Below, piece by piece: positions 11,200 through 23,720 of a stretch of DNA of 64,000 nt. Position 1 is the stretch's first letter. Each line of letters starts with the position of its first letter. This DNA is from Lithospermum erythrorhizon. Taxonomy: Eukaryota; Streptophyta; Magnoliopsida; Boraginales; Boraginaceae. Position numbers and translations under genes: made by a program. Under the pieces are notes generated by a model. The model saw only the letters and a list, made by a program, of their open reading frames with translations, made no database searches and had not been told where the DNA came from. The stretch lies in NCBI GenBank assembly GCA_019722365.1, contig JADFUC010000164.1, forward strand, positions 23,664 through 87,663, read 5' to 3'.

Positions 11200-12885
11200 G
11201 GTAATTATGACCTTTAATTTCCACTCCACTGGTGAGCCGAATCAAGCCGTTAGTCTCCAACCGCTTCTCCTCTCTATACCGAGCCGACCGCTTAACCCAT
11301 CTACCTTGGGCTTTCGCTTTTGGCCCAGATGCATCCACTCCATTTTTATTCGGTGCCTTGCTTCTCGATCCATTTTCGAGTGGCCCAACGAAGTTGGAAC
11401 GATCCTCGATCAGCCCATTTATTTATGCGAATATCACTGCCCCTCAAACCCGCCCCATTCTCTATCGGGTCGAATCTTGAATATTGGTGGGTTTCTTCGG
11501 CCCACGCTAATCAAACAATGCCGAGATTCCTCTCATGTACGCCAAGCGATCGCTTTTGCCTCCCGAGTAGCGCCGCTTGTTGCTTCCATAACCCGCCATC
11601 ACATTTGCGCCTTTATGCGCCTCTTTCCCTCGTCTCTTCACACATACCCCCCTTTGAATTTGAAAAGGTTCCCTTTCTTCATCTATAAATCGAGGAGATC
11701 ACATGCCAAACCTTCCTCACTTCCTTCTTCAGCCTTCCCCTTTCCGAAGATCTTCAAAAACTTACTTCTTTTCCCCTCTTCTGGCGGCACACTAAACTTT
11801 ACTACCGCAGGGGTATCTCCCCCCGCCAAAGAGGCGTCCCGCAGGAAGGCCTCCACTCTTCTTCCCCTCTTTGTTTCTCCATCATCTACTAGGGCCTAGC
11901 GGGCCTCCCCGTCACCAAGCCTTCCCCTGAGCAAGACTACCTCTCTGCCTCTACTAGACCGGGGATCATGCAGAGAATTAACAACTCCGGGTCTGGGTCC
12001 CCAAGCCTCCCAGGCTGAGGCCACTTGGCTATGTTTTTACAGTGCATTCCTCCGCCTCCGGGGTTTCGGGGCTATTTTGCCTTGAATCCTTCTTTATATG
12101 ACTTTACGATGCGATCCTCTTTTCTTTTCCAGCCGCCTCCGCTCTCGGCTTTGGAAAGATGGTCATTCCGCCTGCACTACCCACCTCGGATTTCAGCGTT
12201 AACCGGCCCAGAGCGCCACAGTTAAAAGAGCCTGAGCAGCAGCTCCGTGGGACTCCTGCCCAACCAAAGAATTACCCTTGAAATACGAGCCCGTGCGTGT
12301 ATTACTTTACTCCCAGCCACCCTCAAGGCCAATGGGAGTAGGGAGGGCACGCGGCATGCCTACTTCCAAGACGTACCACTCGAGATGCCGCCGTATTGGT
12401 GTTGCCGCCCCATCGAACTTTGTTCTATACTTCCCGCCAACCCGAGTCCAACACTGGCCGTAGAGTATGTGTTAGCGGATACCTGCCGGGACGGGCCGAT
12501 AATACTATTCCACCGCCTCTCGACGAGATTCTCCCCAGCCTCTTAGGCTGCTCTTATGTAATCATGTACTGCCCCTTTGGGGGGTTTATTTTAATGCAAT
12601 TTCCACTTCTCGCTGCATTGTGCTTGCTCTTTGATTTTTAGTTCTATTTTATGCTGTCCGCTAGTATTTACTCTTCCATCTTGGCCGAGACTCAATTCCT
12701 GCACCCCAGTCGTGGAGGATCTCGCCACGGCCAGGAGTCCTACCTTAAAGAGTTTTGTATCCCTATCTATTACGTTAATGATCCTCCCTCATGCTCTTAG
12801 ACACGGTGGACGCGACCTTCCGTGGACGGGATGGATTGGCATACTTTATTATCTTCCTTACCCAAACCTCCTCCTTGCCTAACGC
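11200..12885 (+). pseudogene. C-rich reading-frame region, antisense to Tat pol remnant
   Basis: This C-rich, stop-poor block runs antisense to the integrase remnant at 12900-14250. Its longest open frame is 11207-11899 (230 codons), and others overlap in all plus frames, all rich in S, P, L and R. Low stop density from high C content explains part of this. Tat-lineage elements such as Grande and Retand are known to carry an extra antisense ORF between pol and the 3' LTR, some matching the Pfam family 'putative gypsy type transposon'. The position fits that, but I could not identify the protein from sequence. Around 12140-12230 one frame reads like a true protein stretch. Confidence 0.35.
11682..11694 (+). 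promoter_or_regulatory. TATA-like box in the antisense region
   Basis: The word ctataaatcgagg lies just upstream of a long pyrimidine-rich leader-like stretch (11710-11900). That arrangement is typical of plant transcription starts. It points along the plus strand, opposite to the integrase, and could have driven the antisense reading frame. It is assigned from sequence appearance only. Confidence 0.35.
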
Positions 12886-12899
12886 AAGTGATTTGGTTC

Positions 12900-14250
12900 T
12901 CTAATTAGTTGAAGTAGGATATACTTCAAACACTCTTAGATAGATTTACATTAATTTCATTGCTTATTAGTCTCCGCTTCTAAAGTACCAGCATAATTTC
13001 GATACTCTATCCACATAGAACTTTTTTTCCAATACTCAAGTGACAGCTTTTAATCGAACAAATCTTTTATTCATAGTAAAGAGAACATGCAAAATGGCTT
13101 ATTAATGCACATTTCCTTAGGTGACATGCATTCCAAGACCCATGATACCCGATGCCCTTCTGCCAGTGGTTTCTAGTTCATAACGGCCCCACACAATTCT
13201 TGAACAAGCGTACGGGACTTCAACTTTCTCCGGCTTTCCATGAGTGGATGTTGTTACGCTCTATGACCAAATCCCCTACCAAAGAATTGTCCGCCCGACC
13301 TTGCTAGGAAGCGAAAGCAGCCTATCTTAATTTTATATCGGCCATCTTATCAACCGCTGTACTTTTCTCGCAACAGTCCAAGGCGGCCGAGCCACGCCTC
13401 TGGCAATTTCCTCATTGGCCGACTGTCATAGTACGATACTCGAGCCGCCTCCAAAGTAATCTCTACCGGAAATAGAGTCTTAATCTTACGCACCAAATCG
13501 GGCGGGGTTTCCCCATGACGGGATTTCCAAGTCGCTCTGGAAGACATTAACACCGCTGGGAGCTCATGCTCCCAACCCTCCCTCCTCCTGAGCCGCTTGA
13601 CACCCTCAAGATTACCTCCCTGCTCATCACCTCCACCTTACATTAGCCCGAGGATATACTACGGAGGTTAAGTCCCCTCGTACCCTATATCCGCCTCTCA
13701 GTAATGTGCTCCTTGATCTTCCCACTGCGGAATCAAGTGGCCATTGCTCCGCGTGACCAAGACCTCGCTGCACCCCGAACCGGTAAAGATTTCTTTTAAG
13801 AATCGGGTACCGCCTCCCCGTCCTACCTGCTGAGTCAAGTTTGCCTCCACCAAATTCCGTGGAGTAGCTCCACTACCACAACGGTGTACTCCCTCGCCTT
13901 CTCAGGCATCCTCAAAAGATCTCTTCCCCATCGGGCCGCGCGCATCAAGTAATAAAGACACTCATCTCGAGGCTAATGGGTATGCTAGCGTGTTTTTACA
14001 TGCCATCTCCGCATATGATTTTGGGCATTCATAGCTACGTAAGGCAAGAATACCCGATCGCATGATCTGAAGTCAAGTGCCTTCAGACACGTGATTTCCA
14101 CACATGCCTCCACGCATTCTCTTTGACCGCCATCGGCCCATCCTCCCGGGTGATACACTTCATCAAATAACTCCCCGAAAGTGAATTCCTCCTAGAGGAT
14201 CCCGCGTCCAGTAGGGTATACCTCAAGCTCTGCTTCTGGATCTTGTTGGC
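12900..14250 (-). pseudogene. Tat-lineage integrase remnant (minus strand)
   Basis: The minus-strand frame 13350-13553 contains GETPPDLVRKIKTLFPVEIT, followed by ARVSYYD, which closely follows the post-catalytic part of Tat integrases (GETPF.LVYG..A..PVEI). Just upstream on that strand, LKRLRRREGWEHELPAVL matches the LKRRL..AKG.W..ELP segment. Integrase normally inserts the element cDNA into the genome. The catalytic core is too degraded to point to the D,D,E residues. RT and RNase H, expected above 14250, are missing, so the element is cut there. Confidence 0.6.
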
Positions 14251-14663
14251 CAAAAAACTAATGATAATTAAATAATTAAAATAAATAATTATATTTATGT
14301 ATTTATATCATTATAATTATAACTCATTAAAATTCTTGAAAGTTACATTAGTCTCATTATTTCACCAGTTACATATCATTTGCTCTTATAAATAATAATT
14401 ATTTTATAGTAGGTATTACATAATTTCAACACTCATGCCCTCGAATACCGATATAACGACATCAACTTTTTATTCATTTTAAAGATCTTAAGCATGATTG
14501 GATATTTATGAAATTTATACAAATTTGGCTCCTTAAAGGTCAAAATATTATTATATTGAGTAAGAAGCACCCAAAGAAAGCTTCAATGATATTTATTCTA
14601 ATCTAACTCCTGCTATATATTTTCAACCATTAATTATTTTTAGGTAATTTATGAAATACCATT
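14251..14663. other. AT-rich gap without gene
   Basis: Composition switches abruptly to AT-rich at about 14260, where the Tat remnant ends. I see no coding or repeat signature up to the solo LTR. Confidence 0.5.
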
Positions 14664-16453
14664 TGAAATAACCCGTTACGCCTAAGCGATTAAATTGTAT
14701 TATATATATCGGTTGGTGGTAGGACCCGGTAATAGTTTAAATACTTTCGTAATAAAATCGATATACCGAGGCTAAGGTTTTTATATGAGTAGTATTTCTT
14801 ATGTCAATGGTAATTCTTACATTTCGATTCGCTTTTATTAAGATTTAAACGCCGAAAAGCTGAGATATAACACTCATTATCAAACGGGAACCATATTCTA
14901 ATACGTCCCACCTAATTACTCACTATCACCATTTCATCATTATTATCAACAAACAAGATGGAAATGTGTCGACCTTAAACCGTCTCCTCCTCATCCTTAA
15001 TATCACCATTTCATCATTATCACCAAAACAAAAACTCCATTCTCTTCCCTGCTAGCGCCAAACCTATCCCCCCTTGCTCCTTCCCTTTGATTTTTTTGAT
15101 TTTTCTTGGTAAAATCTTTGCGAATCTAATCAACTTCATAATCTTTTCTTCCCATCTCTTTGCTCATCAAAGGTGATTTTTAATCTTCAAATCTCATCAT
15201 TTTAGGCTATAGTTGACTATTTTGTGAGCTTTGACTTTCGAGTTGACTCGAGTTTAAGACTTTATTATGGTATTTAAGTATCATCTAGGCCTAGATTAGG
15301 TGAGCCGGGTTGTTATGGTTGATTTTGGGGTTGAAATGTGTTGATTTTGAGGGTTGACTTTGGTTGACTTTTTCTCAAATTTCCTTAAATTGTATTATGA
15401 TGCTATGGGATCTTAATATAGTTGTTTTGGAGTATAAGTGGGATGTTTTGATGTTGATTGGTAGAGGATATTGTTGAGTTAGGTTATTCCAAGTTGAGTA
15501 GTAGTTGGCGTTTGAATTAAAGGTTGTGTATAATGGTTTAATTAATTAGGAATCGATCACGGGTTAATAGAATTTGATTGTGAAAGTGTTATTGGGCTGA
15601 GTGGGGCGATACTTGTGCCAAAGTGAGTTGATCGAGTTGACTCCATTGTTCGAGTCGACCAGTTTGTAGCCAGAGCCAAATGGAGTAAGATAGCGTTGCT
15701 GGTGGTTATAGCTGCTGGGCGCGAGTTGCATACTGCAAGGCCATGTCGATAGAATGTAGTCATGACTTATTTGGGTATCATATTACCTTTTGAGAAATGC
15801 ATGATTATCTTTGTTGAATATCCTTTTATTCCAAATATTTATGTCTAGTGGACGAGCCTATAAATTATGCGCTTTGACAATGATCAGCATTTGATGATTC
15901 TTATACGACGGTCATACATTGTATAAAGATTTTAAAATACCCATCTATCCTCGCAGAATCTAATAATTTTTTAATTAAACTAATCGAGCAAGCAAGTTAA
16001 TGTCCACTCTTCGAGGTGGGGAGGAGTCTACTGTTTCAGCCTATACCCTCTATTCAAGTATGGGCGCATTTTATTTGTGTCGTTCACAGTTGTATATCGC
16101 CGCTTTTCTCGATTCGCTCGTGACAGGGCCGAAGCGCGAAAGCGGTAGACGGTGGTCGAGATCCTCACAAATTTCTTCCTGCTTGTTTTGGTTGTAGTTT
16201 TGATGTATATTTCTATTTTGGGATTTTAGTTCAGACGTTGTCGCCATTTTATATGTCGTCATTGTGTATATATGGCGCGTTAAGGTGGTTAGGAAATACT
16301 ACGATGGATTATTTTCTTAAAAACTCGTTTCTGTATATTTTTGTTATCAAGGTTATCTCAGTAACGGGCGTTTTCTAAATAAATTGAGCTCATCCATCGA
16401 CATGACCTGTCCGTGATTTGAACGACTTAACCTGTGGGCGCGGGCCGCACCAT
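14664..16453 (+). repeat. Solo LTR of the chromovirus-like family
   Basis: It starts TGAAATAACCCG, the same start as the copy at 31825, and shares the segment from aaacgccgaaaagctgag with the LTR at 6477. The tail, cttaacctgtgggcgcgggc, corresponds to the other copies' ends. About 1.8 kb. No internal gag or primer site follows on the right, so it is probably a solo LTR left by LTR-LTR recombination. It could alternatively be the 3' LTR of the element that starts at 6477, with the Tat remnant in between. Confidence 0.55.
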
Positions 16454-17040
16454 TTCTATTCTTTGATTTATTTTATTAGTTTTTATCAAATTATATTATC
16501 AATAAGTTATTATTCTATTAGAAAATTTAGAAATAATATATTGATTATAGTATGATGTATTTACATTTGATTGATTTTGTTATACTAAGATTTAACATTA
16601 GTGTTATTTTATTATGATTAATACCAATAAGTTGAATACAAATATAAATAATAGTACATTTTCTCAAATTAATTAAAATAATATTATATATAACTTAACT
16701 ATGTATAAGTGATCAAGCTTTAAACAATATTCTTTACCAAAGCGATAAACTGAGCGATAAAATTATTATGAGAAATTCTCTATTCATTTGTTAATATATT
16801 TATGTCTTTATTATATAACATGATAAGTAAATATAGATATAATATGAAAATATTTTGCTTATTTGTTACCGACATTCTATCTTTTCATAAAACACGATAC
16901 AAGAAGAATTTATCGACATTTATAAGTAATTATTTATTAATAACTATCGAATTTAAAGAATTGTCCTATAAAAATATATAACAATTATCAACTATTTTTA
17001 TTTTTTTAATGTCATCTAACACCAATGATAAATGGTACAC
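16454..17040. other. AT-rich gene-free stretch
   Basis: Strongly AT-rich with no recognisable coding sequence or repeat boundary. Confidence 0.55.
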
Positions 17041-17042
17041 TA

Positions 17043-17140
17043 CTATTTTTTTATTTTTAAAACCCACCCACCTCCCCTTTACAACGGTGACCGAACCTAG
17101 ACCTCTGTCACTCTGAAGGCCTCATAACCACTAATTATCT
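17043..17140 (-). mobile_element. Short tRNA-derived SINE-like sequence
   Basis: On the minus strand a box A-like segment (complement of 17119-17137, reading TTAGTGGTTATGAGGC) is followed by a box B-like GGTTCGGTCACC (complement of 17086-17098), and the 3' side ends in an A-rich tail. This is the layout of the RNA polymerase III promoter of plant SINEs. It is short, probably truncated. Confidence 0.45.
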
Positions 17141-18424
17141 GGATGTTCTAAAAATAAAGTAAAAAAAATATTGAATACCGTGATTATACAACAGTAAGCT
17201 GTAAAAATTTCTGCATTTGTGATGATTATCGCTGAAAATTTAGGACTATATTCGACTTTAATGAGAAGTTATAAATTCTACGATTTTGCATATATTCAAT
17301 ATATATATCGAGGAGAATATTTGATACAATTAAGTATAAAAAATATTTGTTAAACATATTTCCTTTTATATAATTTTTATTTATTTTTTTATTTTCAATT
17401 TTATTTCTTAACATACGCTATAAGCGCACAAGTTAAAAACGATTAACACGCTTTCCTAAGATTCTACATGCTCCTAATGTTTATAAACTCAAGCTGGTAT
17501 ACACAATCACATACAATTCTCGAAAGTAATGAAATATAGTAGTATTGATTAATTTGATGTCACGTACATGAACTTATTTGATGAATTTAACTATTAAGAG
17601 ATGAAGATATAACATATATGAATGAAACATGTATCTTTTTAACTCAAAATATATAGTATATATACTATACTATAACTATTTGAAACAGATTTGTTATGTC
17701 ACCAACTAACAAATATCTATTTTCTACCATCATAGTTATAAAAAGTAAATCATATTGTATGTTATAAAATCTTTTGTAGCTTGAAGTCAACAATCATTAC
17801 ACTAAAAATTTCTAATATCATATTTTCATAACAAATTTATGACAATGATTGTTGCTGTATTTAAATCATATTTACTTTGACAATGAAATTTCAACTAACT
17901 ATGTTCAAGATTATTCAAACATTAAATTTTCTATCATTAAACAAGTTCAATTGGTTGTCGAGACCTCTTCAGCAATGCAATATTTGAAATTCGCTTTTGT
18001 AAATTATTCTTGACATCGATAAAATTCGATTTATTTAAAAAATATATGAATTATTTTATTAGAAAAAATAAATAATAATAAATCTCAATATATATGGTGG
18101 AAGTTACATTTAAAAATGATATATATAAGACAAAGACATAAATATCAAGTAAATAATAAAAGTAGGACTAAAAAATAAAGTGAATAAATAATGAAAACAT
18201 GATAGTGTTAGTAAATTTTAAAATAAATTAAAGAGAATACGAACTCTAAATTTATATTATTCAAATTTATTATTTTATATTTAACGGCCGCCAATCCATC
18301 GAGCTTAATCTTTTCTCAAGATTTGAAGTATTCAATAAAAAATAAAATAAATTATTATAAAAATCTTCTACTTTTTTCGCTCATGATTGTCCAATACGCA
18401 ATTAACAATATCTTACTAGTCTTA
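17141..18424. other. AT-rich gene-free stretch
   Basis: No coding sequence recognised. Contains (TA)-rich runs such as those near 17650. Probably decayed repeat DNA to the left of copy B. Confidence 0.5.
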
Positions 18425-18797
18425 CTTTATGAGAACGAATGAAATCGAAGCAAGAATTAATGCGCGGCAATAAAATATTTCTTTTGCGTTTTAATCAAGA
18501 TTTGGAGCATTATTTGGGAGGAGTTAAGTTTGATTTTCCTCATAAAAATAAGTGATTTCTCAATATAATTAAATCAATATTTGAACAAACATAAAAAATT
18601 AATTAAAATCAAAATTAATTAATTAGTGTGTTTTCATCTATTAAAATTAATTTGAAACGAAAAGGCCCTAAATGTCTTGTAATAGATGCTTACTTTAAAT
18701 CATTAGCTTAGCTTAACGATTCAGAATTTAAAACTAATATTAATATATATTTCTCGTGACCAAGAGTTATAAAAAATTGAAGGTAAAGTATACCTTT
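18425..18797. repeat. Dispersed repeat, copy B, left part
   Basis: Aligns by eye with 2205-2549 (shared words include cataaaaataagtgatttct with one change, aaaaaattaatta and tcatctattaaaattaat). The alignment breaks just after ttataaaaaattgaagg-like sequence and resumes at 24331, on the far side of the LINE. Confidence 0.65.
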
Positions 18798-19249
18798 ATA
18801 GTGTGTGTAATTGAATCATAATTAGTATTACTCGCTTTTCCAACTACTTTAATGTAAACATCATATTTGGTTTTAAGATATTCACATTGATTCTTCAATT
18901 CCTTCTAAGAAAAATTTAAATTCTTCACTTTTAAACCCCGCCTAACATTCTCTTAAGCACTTTTTAAAATCAATCCAAAAGAACATCTTTCAATGATTTC
19001 CTTTTATGCATAAACTAGAAATAACTTAACTAACTCCGAATTGTCCAAAAAAATGTGGAAAAATGCTCTCAAATCATCCCAATCCAAATGTCATGCCAAA
19101 ACCATTTTTGAATCAAAGCCTGGGACTGGAGTCATATCCCGCCTTCACGCGCGCTAAGTGAAGTCACTTCAGCGCCGCCTGCGGGTTCGAATCGGAGTGT
19201 TTCGATATGGTCTAGGAGCTTCATTAACCTCCAATTTTGTTGGCAAATC

Positions 19250-20590
19250 GTATGTTGAGGTGGCTGTCATGTTAGTCCGAATCAATTTAAGCTTCTCGTG
19301 ATTCATACATCTTCGATTGTCGACGGAAACAACCTGGCTCTATTACAAGGCGATTCTGATGTGTCAGTAAGGTGTTAACTCGGTGAAAGTTCTTTCCGCA
19401 TATGGCTATGTTATGATTTCCGCCTAAATTTTGAAGTTAAATCGGTGGAAGTTTGCAAAACAAAATTGAGTCACCTGGCTCAATGTGTGACTTCATACAC
19501 TCTTGGCAATGCTTTCCATTTCAATTCAAGTATGATTTTGATCGTGATTGTATGCTTGAAGCTGGTCCTTGGATCTTTGCTAGGAGGCCTCTGATAATCA
19601 AGGCATGGAAACGTAATGCCGATTTTAATCAAATGGCATATTAGGTTCCAGCTGTCAAAATTCCGAGTCTGAGTCTCCAATTTTGTAACGAGGGAACGCT
19701 GGGCAAGATTGAAGCTACATCAGCATTCCTATCACGGCTAATGGCTGCCACGCCGCCTCAGAGCGTATGGCTTTAGCGCATGTGTATGTGGAAATTGATG
19801 TCAAGAGTTGCCTCTGAGTTTGTGCCGCCATGGACGATGCAGGCGTGAATTTCGGCCAAAAAGTCCTTCTCATGAAAAGATTCGAAATGCAAGCATTGAA
19901 AAAGTCTTTGGGCGTGATGACATAATCATCAAGTATCGTGCGGCGCCTCTTAAAGTCCGAGCAACAAAGTATCAAATAATCAGCTCGGGTATTAGAAGAG
20001 AACGGAGGGCCGTTGTCAAAGAAGTTCACAATACAGTTTTCAAGTGTTCATGGAGGTCAAGTGGATATATATGTTCCTAATGTCAAGCCGCGCCTAGCCC
20101 CGTGCATGTGATATGCTTGAACCTCTTTGCGGATAGACAACGAGGCTTAATGGTGAAACTAAGGTCGGGAAGGTTGTTGTTATCCTATTAAGGCAGACAA
20201 AGCTACACCTCCCGGCAGACATTCCAAGCGGCTGAGGAAGGGGATTTATGTTGTAGTGATCCAAGACATTGAAAATGTATGTTTTAATCACTAATCTAAG
20301 GAAGATCCAATTGTGGATACAATTGTCCCTAGAAGTGTCTCTAGCCCCTTTTCAGAAGTTGTGCTCAAAACAAATAATGCTTTTGCTGAGCTTGAAAAGG
20401 TTGAACCTCATGGTGTTGATCGCTGAAGTACGGAGTAATTCTAAGACTGTGGAAAGCTCAATGTGAATCTGTGGAATCTCCGTGCAATTTATCAAAGCAG
20501 TGTGTGAATGGTTCAAGACAACAATTGAAGAAACTGGCTTCTCAATCAAAAAGAAGTAATAGATTGCAAGGTATACCTCCTCCCAAAATT
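19250..20590 (+). pseudogene. LINE ORF1 remnant (DUF4283-like)
   Basis: The frame 19453-19644 contains FDRDCMLEAGPWIFARRPLI, the hallmark of the DUF4283 domain of plant LINE ORF1 proteins (GPW.f..rpl.i..W). A later segment near 19760-19800, reading RMALAHVYVEIDV after frame changes, corresponds to the domain's end. ORF1 proteins bind the element RNA. The zinc knuckle usually found after the domain is not visible. The reading frame is broken in many places. Confidence 0.65.
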
Positions 20591-20595
20591 TCTAA

Positions 20596-21290
20596 ATGAA
20601 AATTCGCATTTGCAATATTAGAGGCATTGATTGCCCAAAAAAATAATAGAGTTAAAAAACTATGTAGTGAATATTATCTTGTTTGCTTAATTAAGAATAA
20701 ACTAAATAATAGTAGTATAGATAGGATTGTGAATTCTATTTTTTCTTGGATTTTTGTACATAATAATGACACTAATTATGTAGGGCGTATTGTTGTTTGT
20801 TGGAACCCTGTAACTATTCATATTACCATGGAAGACAAGAATGATCAACATATGTTAGTTCATGCTAAGTTGTTGGATAAATGTGTGGAGGCTTTTTACT
20901 TGTCTCTGGTTTATGGTAAGCATTTTGTGTCAAATAGAAGATTGTGGTCTGCTCTGTGCAGGGCTCATGATGTTGTTGGGAGTGTTCCTTGGCTCATTGG
21001 TGGTGATTTCAATATTGTGAGAAATTGCACTGAGTCTATGGGTGGTGGTTCCTCTGATGCTGGTGGTATAAATGAATTCAATGATTGCATAAGAAGTATA
21101 AATGTTATGGAGTATCCACACTCTGACAATAATTTCACATGTAGTAGGAATTGGAAAACTTATGGTCTTGTCAGGGTTCTAGATAGAATTTTATGTAGTG
21201 GCAATTGGTTGTTGAAGTTTCCTAGTTACACTATTGATATTCTTGTTGTGAATGAGTCTGATCATTACTCTCTTGATGTTGATCTACATA
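20596..21290 (+). pseudogene. LINE ORF2 endonuclease domain
   Basis: The start at 20596 reads MKIRICNIRGIDCP, the usual APE-type N-terminus, but a frameshift and stops follow at about 20640. The frame 20627-21397 carries the rest: GGDFNIV around 21000 (the D/N active-site segment), RVLDRIL near 21175, and ESDHYSLDVD near 21255 with the catalytic SDH. The enzyme nicks the target DNA to start insertion. The catalytic residues I can see are intact. The loss of the N-terminal frame would prevent function. Confidence 0.8.
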
Positions 21291-22990
21291 ATAACATCGC
21301 TGCTGATCCCAAGCTTTTCAAGTATAAGCATTTTTGGAGTTTTCATGCTAGTTTCAAGGATAGTTGGTGCTATTTGGATGGAGGAGGCCGAGGGTAGTGC
21401 TTTTCAGATTATGCAGACTAAAATTAAAAGAGTTAAAAGGGTACTCAAGGAGCTTAAGAAGGAGGTCTTTTTAAATATTAGTGGTAGAGTTATTGAAATG
21501 AAACATAAATATGAGGAGTATCAGGCCAGCATTCTTAGGGGTGATTTGTGTATTGAGAATCTAGTTAGAGTAAATAATATCACTGAGGAGTATAATAAAT
21601 TATGTGATGCAGAAAGTAATTTCTATAGGAGTAAAGCTAGATTAAAATGGATCAAAGATGGTGATGCCAGTAGTAAGTTATTTCACACCTCTATGAGAAT
21701 TTATCAGCACAAAAATCTTATCACCAAAATGCAGAATGAGGAGGGGGCCATGATTGGGGATTATGAGGAGGTTAAGAAAATCGTTGTGAACTTCTACAAG
21801 CAATTGTTCTCAAAAAAAGGAAACTACTAGCAATAGTTTTGATCTGGTGAATCTAATTGTGAAGAGGCAGATTGATGACATGATTTTGCAGGCCTTCAGA
21901 GGATGGTGACCATTAAAGAGATTGAGGATGTTTTTATGCATATGAAAGGTGGTACTACTCTTGGTCCTGATGGATTAACTTTGAAATTTGATAAAGATAC
22001 ATGGTGTATGACTAGAGATACTGTTCTTGATGCAGTTCATAGCTTCTTTATTACTGGTCTTATGCATAGATACATAAACTACACTGCTTTGAATCTGAAG
22101 TTAAGAATATGAAGGATTTCAGACCTATATCTTGTTGCAATGTCATATACAAGATTATTTCTGCAGTGCTTGCAAAGAGGCTCAAACGTATATTGCACAA
22201 GATTGTAGGATCTCATCAGACAACATATCTTCCTGGCAGGCACATTTCTAATGGTGTCTTGTTGATGCAGGAATGGATGAATGGTTATCATAGTAAGTCT
22301 GGCAGACCAAGGTGTATGCTTAAGATTGACATTATAAAAGCTTATGACTTAGTGGATTGGAGTTTTATGTCGTATTTATTGAACAAGATCAATATTCCTG
22401 AAAATTTCATCTCCTGGATAAAAGCATGTGTCAATACCTCTTGGTTTTTTGTGAATCTAAATGGCCCCAATCATGGTTTCTTTTAGATCATTAGAGGGTT
22501 GAGGCAGGGTGACCTCCTCTCACCCTATTTGTTCCTTATTGTCATGGAGTTTTTTGATATTTTGTTATAATATTTCATTGAAGTGGAGGGGTTCAATCAT
22601 CATCTATTCTGTCAGGATATCAAGTTTATCAATAGTTGTTCTGCTGATGATTTGTGTGTGTTGAGTGCTGCTACAACCAAGTCTTTGAGCCTTATCAAGA
22701 AAACTTTGGAGGTGTTTGGAAGTGTTACTAGTTTGATGCCTAATCTGGCTAAGAGTTCCTATTTATTTTGCCGGGTGTAAATGCCGACGTGGAGAAGATC
22801 GTGTTTCGATCGTATATCAAAAGGCTCGCTTACCTATTAAGTATCTTGGCATCCCTTTAATTATAAAGCAACTTTGTGCTAGTGACCCAGGACACTTTGA
22901 AAAAGATTATGGTAAAGATTGCACGGTTGAAAGTCAAAGTGTTTTGAGTTTTACTCGATGCCGCTCTTATAAAATCTGTAGTATTTAGCA
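21291..22990 (+). pseudogene. LINE ORF2 reverse transcriptase domain
   Basis: After a frameshift near 21390, the linker (ARLKWIKDGDASSKLFH) and the RT domain follow. Visible motifs are TLGPDGL (21960), DFRPISCCNVIYKIIS (22115), KIDIIKAYDLVDW (22325, with the first catalytic aspartate), RGLRQGD (22497) and SADDLCVLS (22637, the FADD catalytic box with F changed to S). Stops occur at 22486, where a TAG interrupts just before the RGLRQGD box, and at 22567. The segment KARLPIKYLGIPL (22822-22860) marks the end of the domain. Confidence 0.85.
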
Positions 22991-23559
22991 CTTACAAATT
23001 CATCGGCGTCACTGCTTTCTTACATGATGGTGACAAGTGGTATTACAAAGCTCATCAAGAGATTTTTATGGGGAGATCCATCGATAGCGCGAAGCTCTCA
23101 GAAAGAAGTGGGAAGGATATCAATTTGCCTATGAGGAGGCGTGCCTGGGATCAAAGACATCTTATCCTGGAATTATGTGTGTATGAAACTTCAAAGACAT
23201 TTGAATCATGGAAAACAAGGGATTCCATGCGGAATAAATGGATTGGCCATTTATAGGTCGGGGGCAGGTGTTAGTTTCTAGTTTCAGATAAGCCAAAAGT
23301 ATTGAGCATTGACTTTGAGAGACTATTCTCATGAGAGTCTGAATCATATTCATAGCTTCCCCTCAAGGTCGTGAAATAGCTATATGATAATTTGGGTAAA
23401 GATGGGTATTTTGAGGTTCTGAAGTAGCAACAATACACCGTGAAAGGATGCCGGAGAAGATTAAATGACCAAATGGTAGGCACAACATAGAAAATACTTC
23501 AAGATGTAGAGGTAAGGACAAGCAATGGGCTATCTCTTAGCTCGCTGACGTGTTTTGCT

Positions 23560-23720
23560 TGGAAAGGTTCTCAAAATTTCAACTCATGCAAAGTGTGGCA
23601 TACTTTAAGAGTTGTGCAGGACAAAGTTGATTGGTAGAAGCTGGTCTGGTTTAGTGGTCATGTCCCAAAGCACAACTTCATTGTGTGGATGTTATGCAGA
23701 GGAAGATTATTAATAATAAA
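23560..23720 (+). pseudogene. LINE ORF2 C-terminal zf-RVT segment
   Basis: Reading with one stop gives KLVWFSGHVPKHNFIVWML, which follows the plant LINE signature (W..lVWf...iPKh.Fi.Wl) of the zf-RVT region. Upstream and downstream the frames are broken. It confirms that the element runs to near its natural 3' end. Confidence 0.65.

Noticed and set aside
19110..19210. GC-rich patch with a ggttcgaatc word, considered as a tRNA gene
   Set aside because: No box A at proper spacing and no cloverleaf could be drawn; more likely the LINE 5' leader.
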